A DNA stretch of 64,000 nt from Gammaproteobacteria bacterium (GTDB lineage Bacteria > Pseudomonadota > Gammaproteobacteria > Ga0077554 > Ga007554). The notes under the pieces were generated by a model. That model had not been told where the DNA came from. It was given only the letters and a program-made list of their open reading frames with translations, and did not search any database. Each line of letters begins with the position of its first letter. Position 1 is the stretch's first letter. The stretch spans positions 1-64,000 of the forward strand of contig JAHFRW010000007.1 of assembly GCA_023266055.1 (NCBI GenBank), in the 5' to 3' direction. Position numbers and translations under genes: made by a program. Positions 1-7,857 of the stretch are shown here, piece by piece.

Positions 1-1
1 A

Positions 2-115
2 CAAAAACGTGCCTGTGGGTTCAGGAATAGAGACCATTTCAAGATTGCCATCTACTTCCATTGTGGCGGACTTGATCTGTATCCGGCATCAACGACCCAC
101 AGGAAACCCGGATGA
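2..115 (+). pseudogene. Transposase C-terminal tail (partial)
   Basis: The first 37 codons, open from the window edge to a TGA at 113-115, read like the C-terminus of a DDE transposase of the ISL3 type (motifs [11 protein letters not shown] and [10 protein letters not shown]). That family assignment is from memory of such tails and is not certain. The 5' part lies outside the window, so whether the element is intact upstream cannot be told. Confidence 0.4.
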
Positions 116-298
116 ACCATTAATATAGACAAGGCTAATCTTGCAACGCAAAGGGCATTGTATAACTCTTACTGTAATGGCCCACCACCGCCACCTATTC
201 CTATATCTAAACCGGAACTGCCGAGTAGTAATTCTTCAAGCACGCCACCAATATTGCCGTTGTTGGCTATCCCATTGATCTGGCTACTGAGCTATTAA
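116..298 (+). pseudogene. Proline-rich C-terminal fragment, possible Rhs-type toxin tail
   Basis: The frame reopens after the stop at 113-115 and runs to TAA 296-298 without a credible start. It encodes a polar stretch, five consecutive prolines, a serine-rich segment and a hydrophobic end (ILPLLAIPLIWLLSY). Variable proline-rich tails of this kind occur at the ends of polymorphic toxins, and a small acidic gene follows 51 bp downstream as an immunity gene would. Assignment to a toxin is inference; what is seen is only a coding-like remnant. Confidence 0.3.
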
Positions 299-349
299 TT
301 ATGTGACTTCCATTACAGATAGGGGACTTGCGTAATAGCAAATAACTGC

Positions 350-916
350 ATGAGTGAGGAATTAGAACTTAGTGTAAAACTCAAGGCCGCGATAAATGCG
401 GGCGACGGGACAGAGATTGCTAAAATTGGAGCGGAAATAGACGATTATATATTTACTTGTGCCTTTGTTTCGTCATCGTTGTTCGATGATTTGATCGCAA
501 TGCTAAAAAGCAGTAAATTTCGTTGTTTGAGCGAAAGCATCGGAGGCATAAAGCTCTTTGAATACAACATTCAGTTTTTATCAGATGATCAAAAATGGCA
601 ACTATTGTCAGTGCTGACAGAATCGGTTTCAGAGCTAGAAGATTCCGTAAGCGCCTTTTTAGCCGTGGAACTTATCGCAGAAATTTGGGTAGATAACCGA
701 TCTCTTGAAGCGCTGTTACAGCTAGGTAAGGCAACGTCAGGGCGTACATTGGCGTTAGCTGCCCACGGATTCGATTGGCTTGCCAAGAAGACAAATCAAA
801 TTGATATCAAAGAGAAGTGCCTTGAGGAGCTTCGATGCTTAAGCAAAAATCCATCAAATCTGGTGCGATCAGAGGCAATTGTCGCATTACGTAGACGCGA
901 AGGCACAGTGCGATAG
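350..916 (+). CDS. Hypothetical cytosolic protein, possible orphan immunity protein
   Basis: 188 residues, no signal peptide and no membrane segment. The sequence is leucine- and alanine-rich with amphipathic helices throughout and ends in a HEAT-like helix pair (NLVRSEAIVALRRRE), suggesting an all-helical solenoid. I do not recognise a named family. It follows a proline-rich toxin-like tail and lies in a 2.8-kb stretch of small unrelated genes and transposase scraps, the usual setting of immunity genes left behind when polymorphic toxin tips are exchanged. The upstream spacer has no strong Shine-Dalgarno, so the ATG is chosen from frame length only. Confidence 0.6.
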   Translation: MSEELELSVKLKAAINAGDGTEIAKIGAEIDDYIFTCAFVSSSLFDDLIAMLKSSKFRCLSESIGGIKLFEYNIQFLSDDQKWQLLSVLTESVSELEDSVSAFLAVELIAEIWVDNRSLEALLQLGKATSGRTLALAAHGFDWLAKKTNQIDIKEKCLEELRCLSKNPSNLVRSEAIVALRRREGTVR

Positions 917-969
917 CCCAACACTGTTGAATAGGAATATTATTGGTTATTGCGTGCATGAGCAAGGGG

Positions 970-1107
970 TCAGATACCGTCTTGAAAAGCAAGCTCTGAA
1001 TGCTGGAAATTTACATCAAATGGCTGTCCTGATTTAATCACCCCGTAGATCAGATGCGTCAACTTGCGCATCACAGCACCCACGACGGCCTTGGGAGCTA
1101 AGCGCGA
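970..1107 (-). pseudogene. IS110/IS1111-type transposase C-terminal remnant
   Basis: The last 45 residues read on the minus strand match the tail of IS1111-group transposases of the IS110 family (LAPKAVVGAVMRKL, LIYGVIKSGQPFD, FQDGI). Similarity stops abruptly near 1100, where a different coding remnant on the plus strand begins. Only the 3' scrap of the element remains and it cannot be active. The open frame continues to 1458 on paper, but that part looks unrelated. Confidence 0.65.
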
Positions 1108-1116
1108 TAGGCTGGG

Positions 1117-1350
1117 TTGAGGCACGAAGACCAACTGTACAGTGGCAATAACAAGGGCGATTTTTGTTTTAGCAGATGGGAGCAGGAGGATCCTGCTTGT
1201 TGGCAATGGAAAAGCTTGGGTATAAGGAGAGTTGTAGGTGCGTGTAACACAAGAGCTGCTACTAGGCGTAATCTCTGTGTGAGTAATGGTGGCAAGCCCA
1301 ATCCAAGTGAGCCACCAGAATATAACCCATTTCGTGATTATTCTCGTTAA
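1117..1350 (+). pseudogene. Polymorphic-toxin C-terminal remnant
   Basis: 77 codons without a ribosome-binding site, starting at the breakpoint of the IS110 remnant. The translation is tryptophan-, arginine- and cysteine-rich (FCFSRWEQEDPACWQW, RAATRRNLCV) and ends in a turn-rich PPEYNPFRDYSR. This resembles the last segment of Rhs/YD-repeat toxins, and a YwqK-type gene that often serves as their antitoxin starts 12 bp later. The body of the toxin gene is missing, so I treat it as a leftover tip. Function is inferred from context. Confidence 0.35.
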
Positions 1351-1362
1351 TAGGGGCGAGTT

Positions 1363-1734
1363 ATGGTAAGCCAACCCGTTTCTTCTGCAGTGAAGCGGAG
1401 CGTAGATGATGATGGCAACTTCATAGAAGAATGTCATTACGTTAATGGCGTTCTTCATGGAAAGAGAACGCTTTGGTCTAGTGATGGTGCAAAGCTAGGC
1501 GAGTCAGAATACCAAGGCGGAAAGGTTCACGGCAGAAGTGTTCTCTGGAATGCTCGGGGGATTAAAACGCTTGACGCCTACTATCAAAATGGTGAATATC
1601 ACGGTACCTATACTACTTGGTGGGACAATGGTAAAAAAAAAGAAGAGGGACATTACGAGCATGGGAAAAAGGTTGGAAAATATGTTTGGTATTCGGAAGC
1701 TGGAGAAATAATATCAGAACATGATTACATGTAG
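1363..1734 (+). CDS. YwqK-type MORN-repeat protein (putative antitoxin/immunity)
   Basis: 123 residues made of about five repeats of the MORN/YwqK type, each with the pattern Y-x-N/G-G-x-x-H/K-G (YVNGVLHGKRTLW, YQGGKVHGRSVLW, YQNGEYHGTYTTWW, YEHGKKVGKYVWY). Such repeats form beta-hairpin stacks, and this family is commonly annotated as antitoxin or immunity protein next to polymorphic toxins. No signal peptide or membrane segment. A GGGGCGAG sequence just before the ATG can serve as ribosome-binding site. It directly follows the toxin-like tail at 1117-1350, supporting a toxin-immunity pair whose toxin is now broken. Confidence 0.75.
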   Translation: MVSQPVSSAVKRSVDDDGNFIEECHYVNGVLHGKRTLWSSDGAKLGESEYQGGKVHGRSVLWNARGIKTLDAYYQNGEYHGTYTTWWDNGKKKEEGHYEHGKKVGKYVWYSEAGEIISEHDYM

Positions 1735-1892
1735 GCATTGTCATGTTGACGAGCATTTGGCGATCCTGGACATAATCATAATAGCCCGGTAGGGCGGGCA
1801 CGTTTTTTGTACCCATGCGAATATAATGATCGAAATGTTGGAATGGAATAAAAACGGATGGTGGATCGCTATCGTGCTATTGTGGAAATTGC

Positions 1893-1917
1893 GGTGGGCA
1901 CAAACAACGTGCCCACC
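1893..1917. repeat. 9-bp perfect hairpin (GGTGGGCAC / GTGCCCACC)
   Basis: Arms at 1893-1901 and 1909-1917 with a 7-nt loop. A decayed relative (GGTAGGGCGGGCACG then TTTTTTGTACCCAT) sits about 100 bp upstream near 1789-1815. Together they suggest a short palindromic intergenic repeat family between the two putative immunity genes. No T-run follows, so it is not an obvious terminator. Confidence 0.5.
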
Positions 1918-1999
1918 TTGGCTGCGAAAGGCAAGCCACGTTGCGATATTCAGATTGCCTAAGTGGTCGAAATAAGGGTATCGATGCCCCCCTTCCTCC

Positions 2000-2275
2000 A
2001 TGGGGTACAAAATGAGTGGACCGAAAACCATGAAACGTAGACAAGCAGTGCTTGTATCTATTACCAAGGAGGGTGACGAATTTATTTTGCGCCTAGATGA
2101 CGTAGAACACCAGGGAGGACAGCCAATGACTTGGCTTCAAATGGAGCATTTTACTTCGAAGTTGATTCCGGGACGATTCTTTGAGGAACTTGAATTCGAT
2201 GAGAAAGACTTAGCCGATTTCGGTTATTCCATTCTCGCTAGGCTCCATGCTTTCAAGAGTTGTGGTGAACTTTGA
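2000..2275 (+). CDS. Small hypothetical protein
   Basis: Up to 91 residues. Internal ATGs at 2012 and 2030 are alternative starts, and no clear ribosome-binding site decides between them. The product is mixed alpha/beta with an acidic C-terminal half (FEELEFDEKDLADF) and no membrane segment. I do not recognise it. Its position between a YwqK-type gene and another small orphan gene suggests it belongs to the same immunity-gene collection. Confidence 0.5.
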   Translation: MGYKMSGPKTMKRRQAVLVSITKEGDEFILRLDDVEHQGGQPMTWLQMEHFTSKLIPGRFFEELEFDEKDLADFGYSILARLHAFKSCGEL

Positions 2276-2300
2276 CTGAAGCCTTGGGGGAAACTAATTT

Positions 2301-2801
2301 ATGGATGTGGAAGATATCACGGATTTAATGCTGAAATTCAAAGATGCGATTCGACACTCGTGGAATACATACTTTGCTGAGAACGATTCACCAATGTCAC
2401 CAGAGATTCAAGAGGCGTTTGGTTATGTTGAGCTTGGGCTATTTCAAGCGATAGTGCTTTCGCCATTGGACGCTGATAAAAGAGCAAAAGAATATCGAAA
2501 GCATCCACTCTCGTTCATTCTCGTTAGGCCTATTGAGCACTTGCTTGAATTGCCTATCCAGTTTGGCGAACGCGAAAGCTCAGGAAACGTGAAGTGGACA
2601 ATGCCCATTTCTGTTGTAGTGGATAATCAGGCGCGTATCGAGTTTTTTGATTTTTTTGACTGGCGTCCGTATGGGCATGTGGATTTGCCGCTCGTTAGAG
2701 CCCGCATCGCTGCATTGCCCAGTAAGCCAAGCGAACAAGGTGCGTTAGCTTTGATAGAGCAGCACAATTGTCGGTTTCTTTTTGTTAAGCATGGCACTTA
2801 A
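2301..2801 (+). CDS. Hypothetical protein, possible orphan immunity protein
   Basis: 166 residues, cytosolic, preceded by GGGGGAAA about 9 nt upstream of the ATG. The N-terminal half is helical and acidic; the middle carries a beta-rich stretch and an aromatic cluster (IEFFDFFDWRPYGH). No family recognised. It lies 25 bp after the previous small gene and probably shares a transcript with it. The setting (toxin tails, YwqK-type gene, transposase fragments) suggests an immunity role, which is inference only. Confidence 0.6.
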   Translation: MDVEDITDLMLKFKDAIRHSWNTYFAENDSPMSPEIQEAFGYVELGLFQAIVLSPLDADKRAKEYRKHPLSFILVRPIEHLLELPIQFGERESSGNVKWTMPISVVVDNQARIEFFDFFDWRPYGHVDLPLVRARIAALPSKPSEQGALALIEQHNCRFLFVKHGT

Positions 2802-2889
2802 TAACGCGGTAAGGAGGAACTCGCGTAAAGTGTAATAGTAGGACATCAATAAGTAGTCAGGGGTAAATTTGGCAAACCAGACCGTCTCG

Positions 2890-3130
2890 AAAATAATCTG
2901 CGTGGTGGGCGCCCGCCCCAACTTCATGAAAATCGCCCCGATTACATGGAGGCGTTGGCGCTCGGGCGTTGCAGGCGCGTCTGGTGCATACTGGCCAGCA
3001 TTACGATGAGGCCATGAAGCACCAATGCTTCACCCAGTTGGGCATTCCCCGTCCCGATGTGGATCTGGGGGTGGGCGATGTCAATTCGACCATCGCCTGC
3101 GCGCTGGTCGCCACCAAGAAGGGGGGCGCC
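2890..3130 (+). pseudogene. wecB: Degraded UDP-N-acetylglucosamine 2-epimerase
   Basis: Three separated pieces of a WecB-type epimerase are legible in order. An N-terminal piece has KIICVVGARPNFMKIAPI. After two small indels near 2943-2960 comes QARLVHTGQHYDEAM with LGIPRPDV. Joined to that with a large internal gap is GDVNSTIACALVA. In intact enzymes the last two blocks are separated by several dozen residues, so there is an internal deletion as well as frameshifts, and the C-terminal two thirds are gone. Intact WecB makes UDP-ManNAc for surface polysaccharides; this copy cannot. Confidence 0.75.
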
Positions 3131-3311
3131 ACTCCATTGTCCTTGCCAAAGACAGCGCCGATGCGTTCACGCTTCGCTAGTTACACGCACGGTTGAATTT
3201 TTTCAGGCCACAGAAGTGAGCGTTATAGGTGGTTACATGGTTTTCCGTAGTATAGAATGTTGGTGTGGATCCGGTAGTCCCGGATGTTTTTAACTTAAGG
3301 AGTTTGGACTG

Positions 3312-3995
3312 ATGAAAAAATATTTAGTGATGGCCTCGGTTGTTTCCCTTGCAAGCTTGTGGACAGCCCAGGCGCTGGCACTTGATCTTGATACTGACAA
3401 AAAACGCTTTAGCTATTTTATTGGCACGCAGGTAGGTCAACAACTCAAGAGTGATCATATTGATCTGGATGAGGCAGCATTCATGGCAGCCATTCGGGAT
3501 TCGACGACCGGCGCCAAATCACAGCTTAGCCCGGAAGATGGCCAGGCAACCCTGCAGCGCATGCAGCAGCAGCGTGAAGTCGAAATGAGGAAGCTTGCCG
3601 AGGCTAACCGTCTTGAAGGGCAGGAATTTCTTGCCGCCAACAAAGGCAAGGCGGATGTAAAAACCTTGCCCAGTGGTCTGCAATACAAGGTGATTAAACC
3701 GGGTGTGGGCGCGTCACCCAAAGCGACGGATACAGTTGAGGTCAATTATCGGGGTACCTTGATCAATGGCACAGAATTCGATAGTTCCTACAGCCGTGGT
3801 CAGCCTGCAAGCTTTCCGGTAAATGGCGTGATTCAGGGCTGGCAGGAAGCGCTGCAAGTCATGAAGCCGGGTGCAAAATGGCAGATCTTTGTTCCCTCGG
3901 AGCTCGCCTATGGTGAACGCGGTGCGGGTGGCGCCATTGGGCCGAATGCCACCTTGATTTTCGACGTCGAATTGCTGAAGATCAAAGCCGAATAA
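3312..3995 (+). CDS. Periplasmic FKBP-type peptidyl-prolyl isomerase
   Basis: 227 residues: signal peptide (about 1-23, cleavage after ALA), a helical dimerisation domain (about 28-105, FKBP_N type) and a C-terminal FKBP domain (about 118-226) with TVEVNYRGTLINGTEFDSSY, GVIQGWQEAL and FVPSELAYG. Length and architecture match the Mip/FkpA/FklB family, homodimeric proline isomerases and chaperones that assist folding of exported proteins. The start is fixed by AAGGAG at about 3297-3302. It is monocistronic, with the convergent GGDEF gene beginning 143 bp downstream. Confidence 0.93.
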   Translation: MKKYLVMASVVSLASLWTAQALALDLDTDKKRFSYFIGTQVGQQLKSDHIDLDEAAFMAAIRDSTTGAKSQLSPEDGQATLQRMQQQREVEMRKLAEANRLEGQEFLAANKGKADVKTLPSGLQYKVIKPGVGASPKATDTVEVNYRGTLINGTEFDSSYSRGQPASFPVNGVIQGWQEALQVMKPGAKWQIFVPSELAYGERGAGGAIGPNATLIFDVELLKIKAE

Positions 3996-4138
3996 TTGGG
4001 TGTTACACAGCTGGCTTATGGGGCGTCACGTTGAGCCTTGAGTGGCGAGACCCCGTGGCGGGCTGGTATTTGCAGAGAGTGGCGCCCTGTCATGGGCGCC
4101 ACCTTGCATGTCTGGTTGGAGTCTTCTGCCGTTTATCG

Positions 4139-5110
4139 CTACTTGCCCCTGACGCAATTCCTCCCGTCCTCCTTTGCCAGATACAGCGCCTTATCGGCGT
4201 TAATCAATAAGTGTCTGAACGATGTACATGAGGGTGTTAGTGTGGCTATACCAATGCTGATGGTGCAGGATAGTATGGCAGTGTCGTCGATAGGAATTTG
4301 TAATGCGGCCACGGCCTGGCGCAGACGTTCAGCAAGGCCATTGGCAATGGCGTAATCAGCTTGTGGCAGGATAATCGCAAACTCTTCACCGCCAATACGT
4401 CCAACAATATCGACGTTGCTGCGGACGCATTGCACGCAGGCGTCTGCGACGGCGCAAATGACGGTGTCGCCATTGATATGCCCCCAGGCATCATTTACCC
4501 GTTTGAATAAGTCAATATCCACAATCAGCAGCGACAGGGGGTGACCAAGTCGGATGGCGCGTTGGACTTCACTGGCGCCCACTTCCATCAGTTTGCGCCG
4601 GTTGGCAAGTCCGGTGAGAGAGTCACTGGTGGCCAATGATTGCAGCATGACATTCATCTGTTCCAGCAGTGCATTCTGTTCGGCGAGTTTGCGGTTGATG
4701 CGCGCAAGTTCATCTTCCTTGGATTTTCTGTCATTAATGTTGAAGGTCACACCAATAAAGCGCTGACCACGATTATGGTTGCCTCGATCCATAATCTTGC
4801 CGTAATTGGCATACCAGATCCACTCGCCGGGTTTGGTGCGTATTCTGAATTCACAGCGGTATTGTGCAGTAACGCCGGTTAAGTGGTCATTGATGGCCGT
4901 TTTGATTTCGGGAATGTCGTCGGGATGGATAATTGCGAACATATCGTCAATATAACAGGCGGTTTCTTCTTCATTATAGCCAAGCTCGGCAAAGATCTTT
5001 GTGGCTTTACGCGTAACATCACCGGCTATCAGATCATTTTCCCACAAATCAAGGCCGGCTGCCTCAAGTGCAAGTTCCAGGCGTTCTTTGTTGATATCGA
5101 TGCCATTCAT
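4139..5110 (-). CDS. PAS-GGDEF diguanylate cyclase
   Basis: 323 residues. A PAS/PAC fold of the PAS_3 type occupies about 8-135 (ending FIGVTFNINDRK), a short coiled coil follows (LARINRKLAEQNALLEQM), then a GGDEF domain (about 160-323) with an intact active site RIGGEEF. Such proteins make cyclic-di-GMP from GTP in response to a PAS-sensed signal. The canonical inhibitory RxxD five residues before GGEEF is absent (SNVD instead), so product inhibition may be lost. No membrane segment, so it is cytosolic. The stop of the upstream DUF917 gene is 9 bp away, suggesting cotranscription. Confidence 0.93.
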   Translation of the reverse strand: MNGIDINKERLELALEAAGLDLWENDLIAGDVTRKATKIFAELGYNEEETACYIDDMFAIIHPDDIPEIKTAINDHLTGVTAQYRCEFRIRTKPGEWIWYANYGKIMDRGNHNRGQRFIGVTFNINDRKSKEDELARINRKLAEQNALLEQMNVMLQSLATSDSLTGLANRRKLMEVGASEVQRAIRLGHPLSLLIVDIDLFKRVNDAWGHINGDTVICAVADACVQCVRSNVDIVGRIGGEEFAIILPQADYAIANGLAERLRQAVAALQIPIDDTAILSCTISIGIATLTPSCTSFRHLLINADKALYLAKEDGRNCVRGK

Positions 5111-5119
5111 TTCAATATC

Positions 5120-6307
5120 TCAGGTGGGATAAGGCAACGCACCAGCATAACCGATGTTGCGCAGCAGCGTGGCGAACGATGTGACTACGCCTGGGGTCTG
5201 GTAGAGTTTTGCGACTGCATCGACCTTGATGATGCTGATGGCAAGACCGGTGCTACTGCCAGCATCCGCATCAAAATATACCGCCAGATCGTTACTGGCG
5301 TTGGAGAAGCCAAGGCCGGTACTTTCAGAATAATAGCAAATTGAATCCGGCGCTATAGCGTCGGGTATGTTACTCAGGCTTGAATACATGATCAGATTTT
5401 CGTTCAGATTATAAATATAATGTGTTTCCGTGCTACTGGCCTGATCGCGCGCGTTATCGAGTCGGATGATACCGGTGTCGAGCGAGGCACTGGTGGTTGA
5501 CTGGGTAACGGCGGTAATGTAAAAGTTGGTCAGTATAGGTGTAGTCACGCGCCCGGTTAGAACGGTGATTTGTGCTGCAACCTCAGCCGTGGTGGGCGGG
5601 TTGGAGGCAAGTAACAGATATTGTCCTAATGCCCATGTTTGTCCCAGTGTGCCGGCAATGTAGTTATCTGTCAGTGCATAGCCATTACTTGCTGTGGAGG
5701 GCCACAGTGCAATGCCTGAGAAACTGCCGAAGGCGGACACAATGCCGCCCGCCAGTGTTTCAATCCGGGCGGCGGTTGCAGCAGTGAGTACGGCGGACTC
5801 GACGCCTTCGGTCTGCGGAGCATCGTTGGCCAGTACGCACGGACTTGCCGTCAGCAGGGCAGCACCACTGTATGTGGTTTGTGGCAGTTCCGGTATGGCG
5901 CGTCCGGCACCATCACCATCGACCACATATTGAATGGCATTATTATTTAATGCGGCTGCGATAAGTGGCACGATGGAGTTAATGGGACCAATTTCGACAG
6001 GGATCACGCAGCCCAGCGTCGTGCCCGTGGTACTCTGATACTGGTTCACCGTATTGGTAATGGAGTATTCGATATCTGTCAGCGTCAGGCTGTCGGCGAC
6101 ATCGGGCGAACCCATTAATGCCAGCACGCAGCTATTGGTCGTGCCATCATAATCCTTTACCTGTACAACACCCTCCCAACCGCTGTTGACCAATTCGAAA
6201 AGTACGTTGACGGCATCATTATAGCTACCGCCACCACCACTGCCAAGCACGGCGGCCCCTGCTGCAATATATTGAAAGTCGATAATGCTGTATTCGCTGG
6301 TAGCCAT
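5120..6307 (-). CDS. DUF917-family protein (S-methyl thiohydantoin desulfurase-like)
   Basis: 395 residues. The N-terminus carries the glycine-rich AAGAAVLGSGGGGS typical of DUF917, and further family blocks follow (VEIGPINSIVPLIAAAL and VVDGDGAGRAIPELPQTTY). DUF917 proteins are related to hydantoinase-type amidohydrolases; one characterised group removes sulfur from S-methyl thiohydantoins. The C-terminal part is rich in small and polar residues and less typical. No hydantoinase or transporter partner is nearby; its neighbour is a PAS-GGDEF cyclase 9 bp downstream on the same strand. The substrate cannot be inferred. Confidence 0.75.
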   Translation of the reverse strand: MATSEYSIIDFQYIAAGAAVLGSGGGGSYNDAVNVLFELVNSGWEGVVQVKDYDGTTNSCVLALMGSPDVADSLTLTDIEYSITNTVNQYQSTTGTTLGCVIPVEIGPINSIVPLIAAALNNNAIQYVVDGDGAGRAIPELPQTTYSGAALLTASPCVLANDAPQTEGVESAVLTAATAARIETLAGGIVSAFGSFSGIALWPSTASNGYALTDNYIAGTLGQTWALGQYLLLASNPPTTAEVAAQITVLTGRVTTPILTNFYITAVTQSTTSASLDTGIIRLDNARDQASSTETHYIYNLNENLIMYSSLSNIPDAIAPDSICYYSESTGLGFSNASNDLAVYFDADAGSSTGLAISIIKVDAVAKLYQTPGVVTSFATLLRNIGYAGALPYPT

Positions 6308-6764
6308 AAGTATCTTTTGTGCCTTCAGATCGATAAGGTAATGTTGCTTTCTTTGCTCGGTTTAATGCTGATCTGGTCGTGATGGCTGATTGATTATATT
6401 TTTGGCGGCATCTAACATCACCTGTTTGTATGCGTAATGTGGTCAGGCCACCAATAATCCAAGCTATTGTACTGGAGTTTTCTTTGGGGTGATGATGATT
6501 GTGTCTTATATTTGCTGTTCAGTATATATGCTATGATTTTCCGGTGCGTATGCTCTATTCGTGCGTATCATCCAACTGTTGTATTTTGATCACCCCATGG
6601 GTTTCTGATGCCGTGATGGTGGGAGTTAGAACAGGCTTTGTGGGTGAATGACGCGCCCGAAAAAATATTCGCGAGCATCGATTGCATGAGTAGCGATAGC
6701 CCAACCTGCTTATTAGTTTAAATATTTTCTCTATAAGTATGGTTTTTTAGGCACGGTATAAAAC
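6308..6764. other. Intergenic region between DUF917 gene and ureD remnant
   Basis: 457 bp between divergent genes, noticeably AT-rich in its centre and right end. It must hold the promoters of both neighbours, but I cannot pick a convincing -35/-10 pair. No coding remnant or strong hairpin was seen. Confidence 0.4.
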
Positions 6765-7343
6765 ATGAATACTATAGGATATGCTATGGAAACAGCTGAT
6801 TGCTGTTTACCATCAGGTTGGCATGCGGAGCTTGTGTTGGGTTTTAGTGAGCGTAACGGGCGCACCACATTGTCACGACGTGCACATAGCGGCCCGCTGC
6901 GTGTTCAATGGCCATTTTACCCTGAGCAACAAGTATGCCATGTGTATATATTGCACCCGCCGGGCGGAATTGTCGGGGGTGATACATTGCATATACAAGT
7001 GCTGGTCGAAACCGGCGCACAAGTCTTGCTCACTACGCCAGCGGCGAATAAATTTTATCGCAGTAATAAGGGTGCAACGGCACGGCTGCGGCAATCACTC
7101 ACTGTAGGAGAGGGTGCCGCGCTGGAATGGTTTCCACAGGAAGCGATTGTTTTCGACGGTGCATATACAGACAGTCGCGCCCAGGCGCTGTTGTGCATCA
7201 TGCATACCGCCGAAGGCTACCAGCAAGAGAGGCTGGACGCCGTGAGCTTTGTGCCGCTAATCTCGGGCAGGGATTGCTCACGCGTTGGCGCCCTCCAGGG
7301 AGAGCGAGGCGAAAGCGAGCGGTGGCGGGCAACCCCCGGATAG
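6765..7343 (+). pseudogene. ureD: Truncated urease accessory protein UreD
   Basis: The first ~145 residues match UreD well (LVLGFSERNGRTTLSRR, GPLRVQWPFYPE, LHPPGGIVGGD, LLTTPAANKFYRS, LEWFPQEAIVFDG). Full-length UreD is about 270-290 residues; here similarity ends near 7200 and the frame runs into the dispersed repeat at 7290-7570, stopping at 7343. No ureA, ureB, ureC or other urease gene follows. UreD is part of the UreDFG complex that loads nickel into urease, so this is an orphan remnant, probably left by a deletion or element-mediated rearrangement. Confidence 0.8.
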
Positions 7344-7570
7344 CCGAGGTTTCCCTGTGTTGTCGAAATGTGTGCGGGAGCACACGTGTAGACAACATGG
7401 GGAAACAACGAAAGGCGTAGCGGCATTGTGGTAGCGATGGCGTCCCGCGCAGTGGGGCGTCGTGGCGGACGCAGGCCTGTCCGGGCGCCGAAGGCATCCT
7501 TGTCGCCGAGCGCAGTCATTTTGGGGACTGGGATGTCCCAAAATGGTTCGCGAGCACGGCGACACACTTT
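7290..7570 (+). repeat. Dispersed repeat, copy A (281 bp)
   Basis: Matches copy B at 30013-30213 in the same orientation over its whole length, apart from about 80 extra bases here (about 7420-7510). It has internal inverted repeats: GTTTCCCTGTGTTGTC pairs with GACAACATGGGGAAAC downstream, and CATTTTGGG pairs with CCCAAAATG near the right end. Both copies start at GCCC(T/G)CCAGGGAGAGCG and end at ACACTTT. It is probably non-coding and structured, MITE- or REP-like, and abuts a truncated gene. Confidence 0.8.
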
Positions 7571-7857
7571 AATCAACCGTGGATAGGAGCGGCGGATTCA
7601 AAAACCAACCGCAACAGTTAATGTTTATCACTGCTGTCCGGTTAAACGAATGGTCAAATCGCTGGAAGCCATGACTGACGGGGCTTCCAGGGTAGAAAAT
7701 TGTGGTGTCGATTTGAATGAAGGCATCATCGGCCAGCATTTGGCGGTGTGAAATGGGTGTACGGCGATTCTTCTGCGGATAAATCATCCATATCGCTGCA
7801 GTATCTTTTTGTAAACAATGATAGTCAGAATACCCCTTAAGCCAATATAATGGCGCA
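7571..7857. other. Intergenic remnant with promoter of the ABC operon
   Basis: The 287 bp after repeat A hold no recognisable gene. A 72-codon minus-strand frame exists, but I cannot assign it. At 7846-7851 a perfect TATAAT lies seven bases before the ATG of the ABC ATPase gene, with no Shine-Dalgarno between, so transcription could begin at the start codon itself. Confidence 0.4.
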
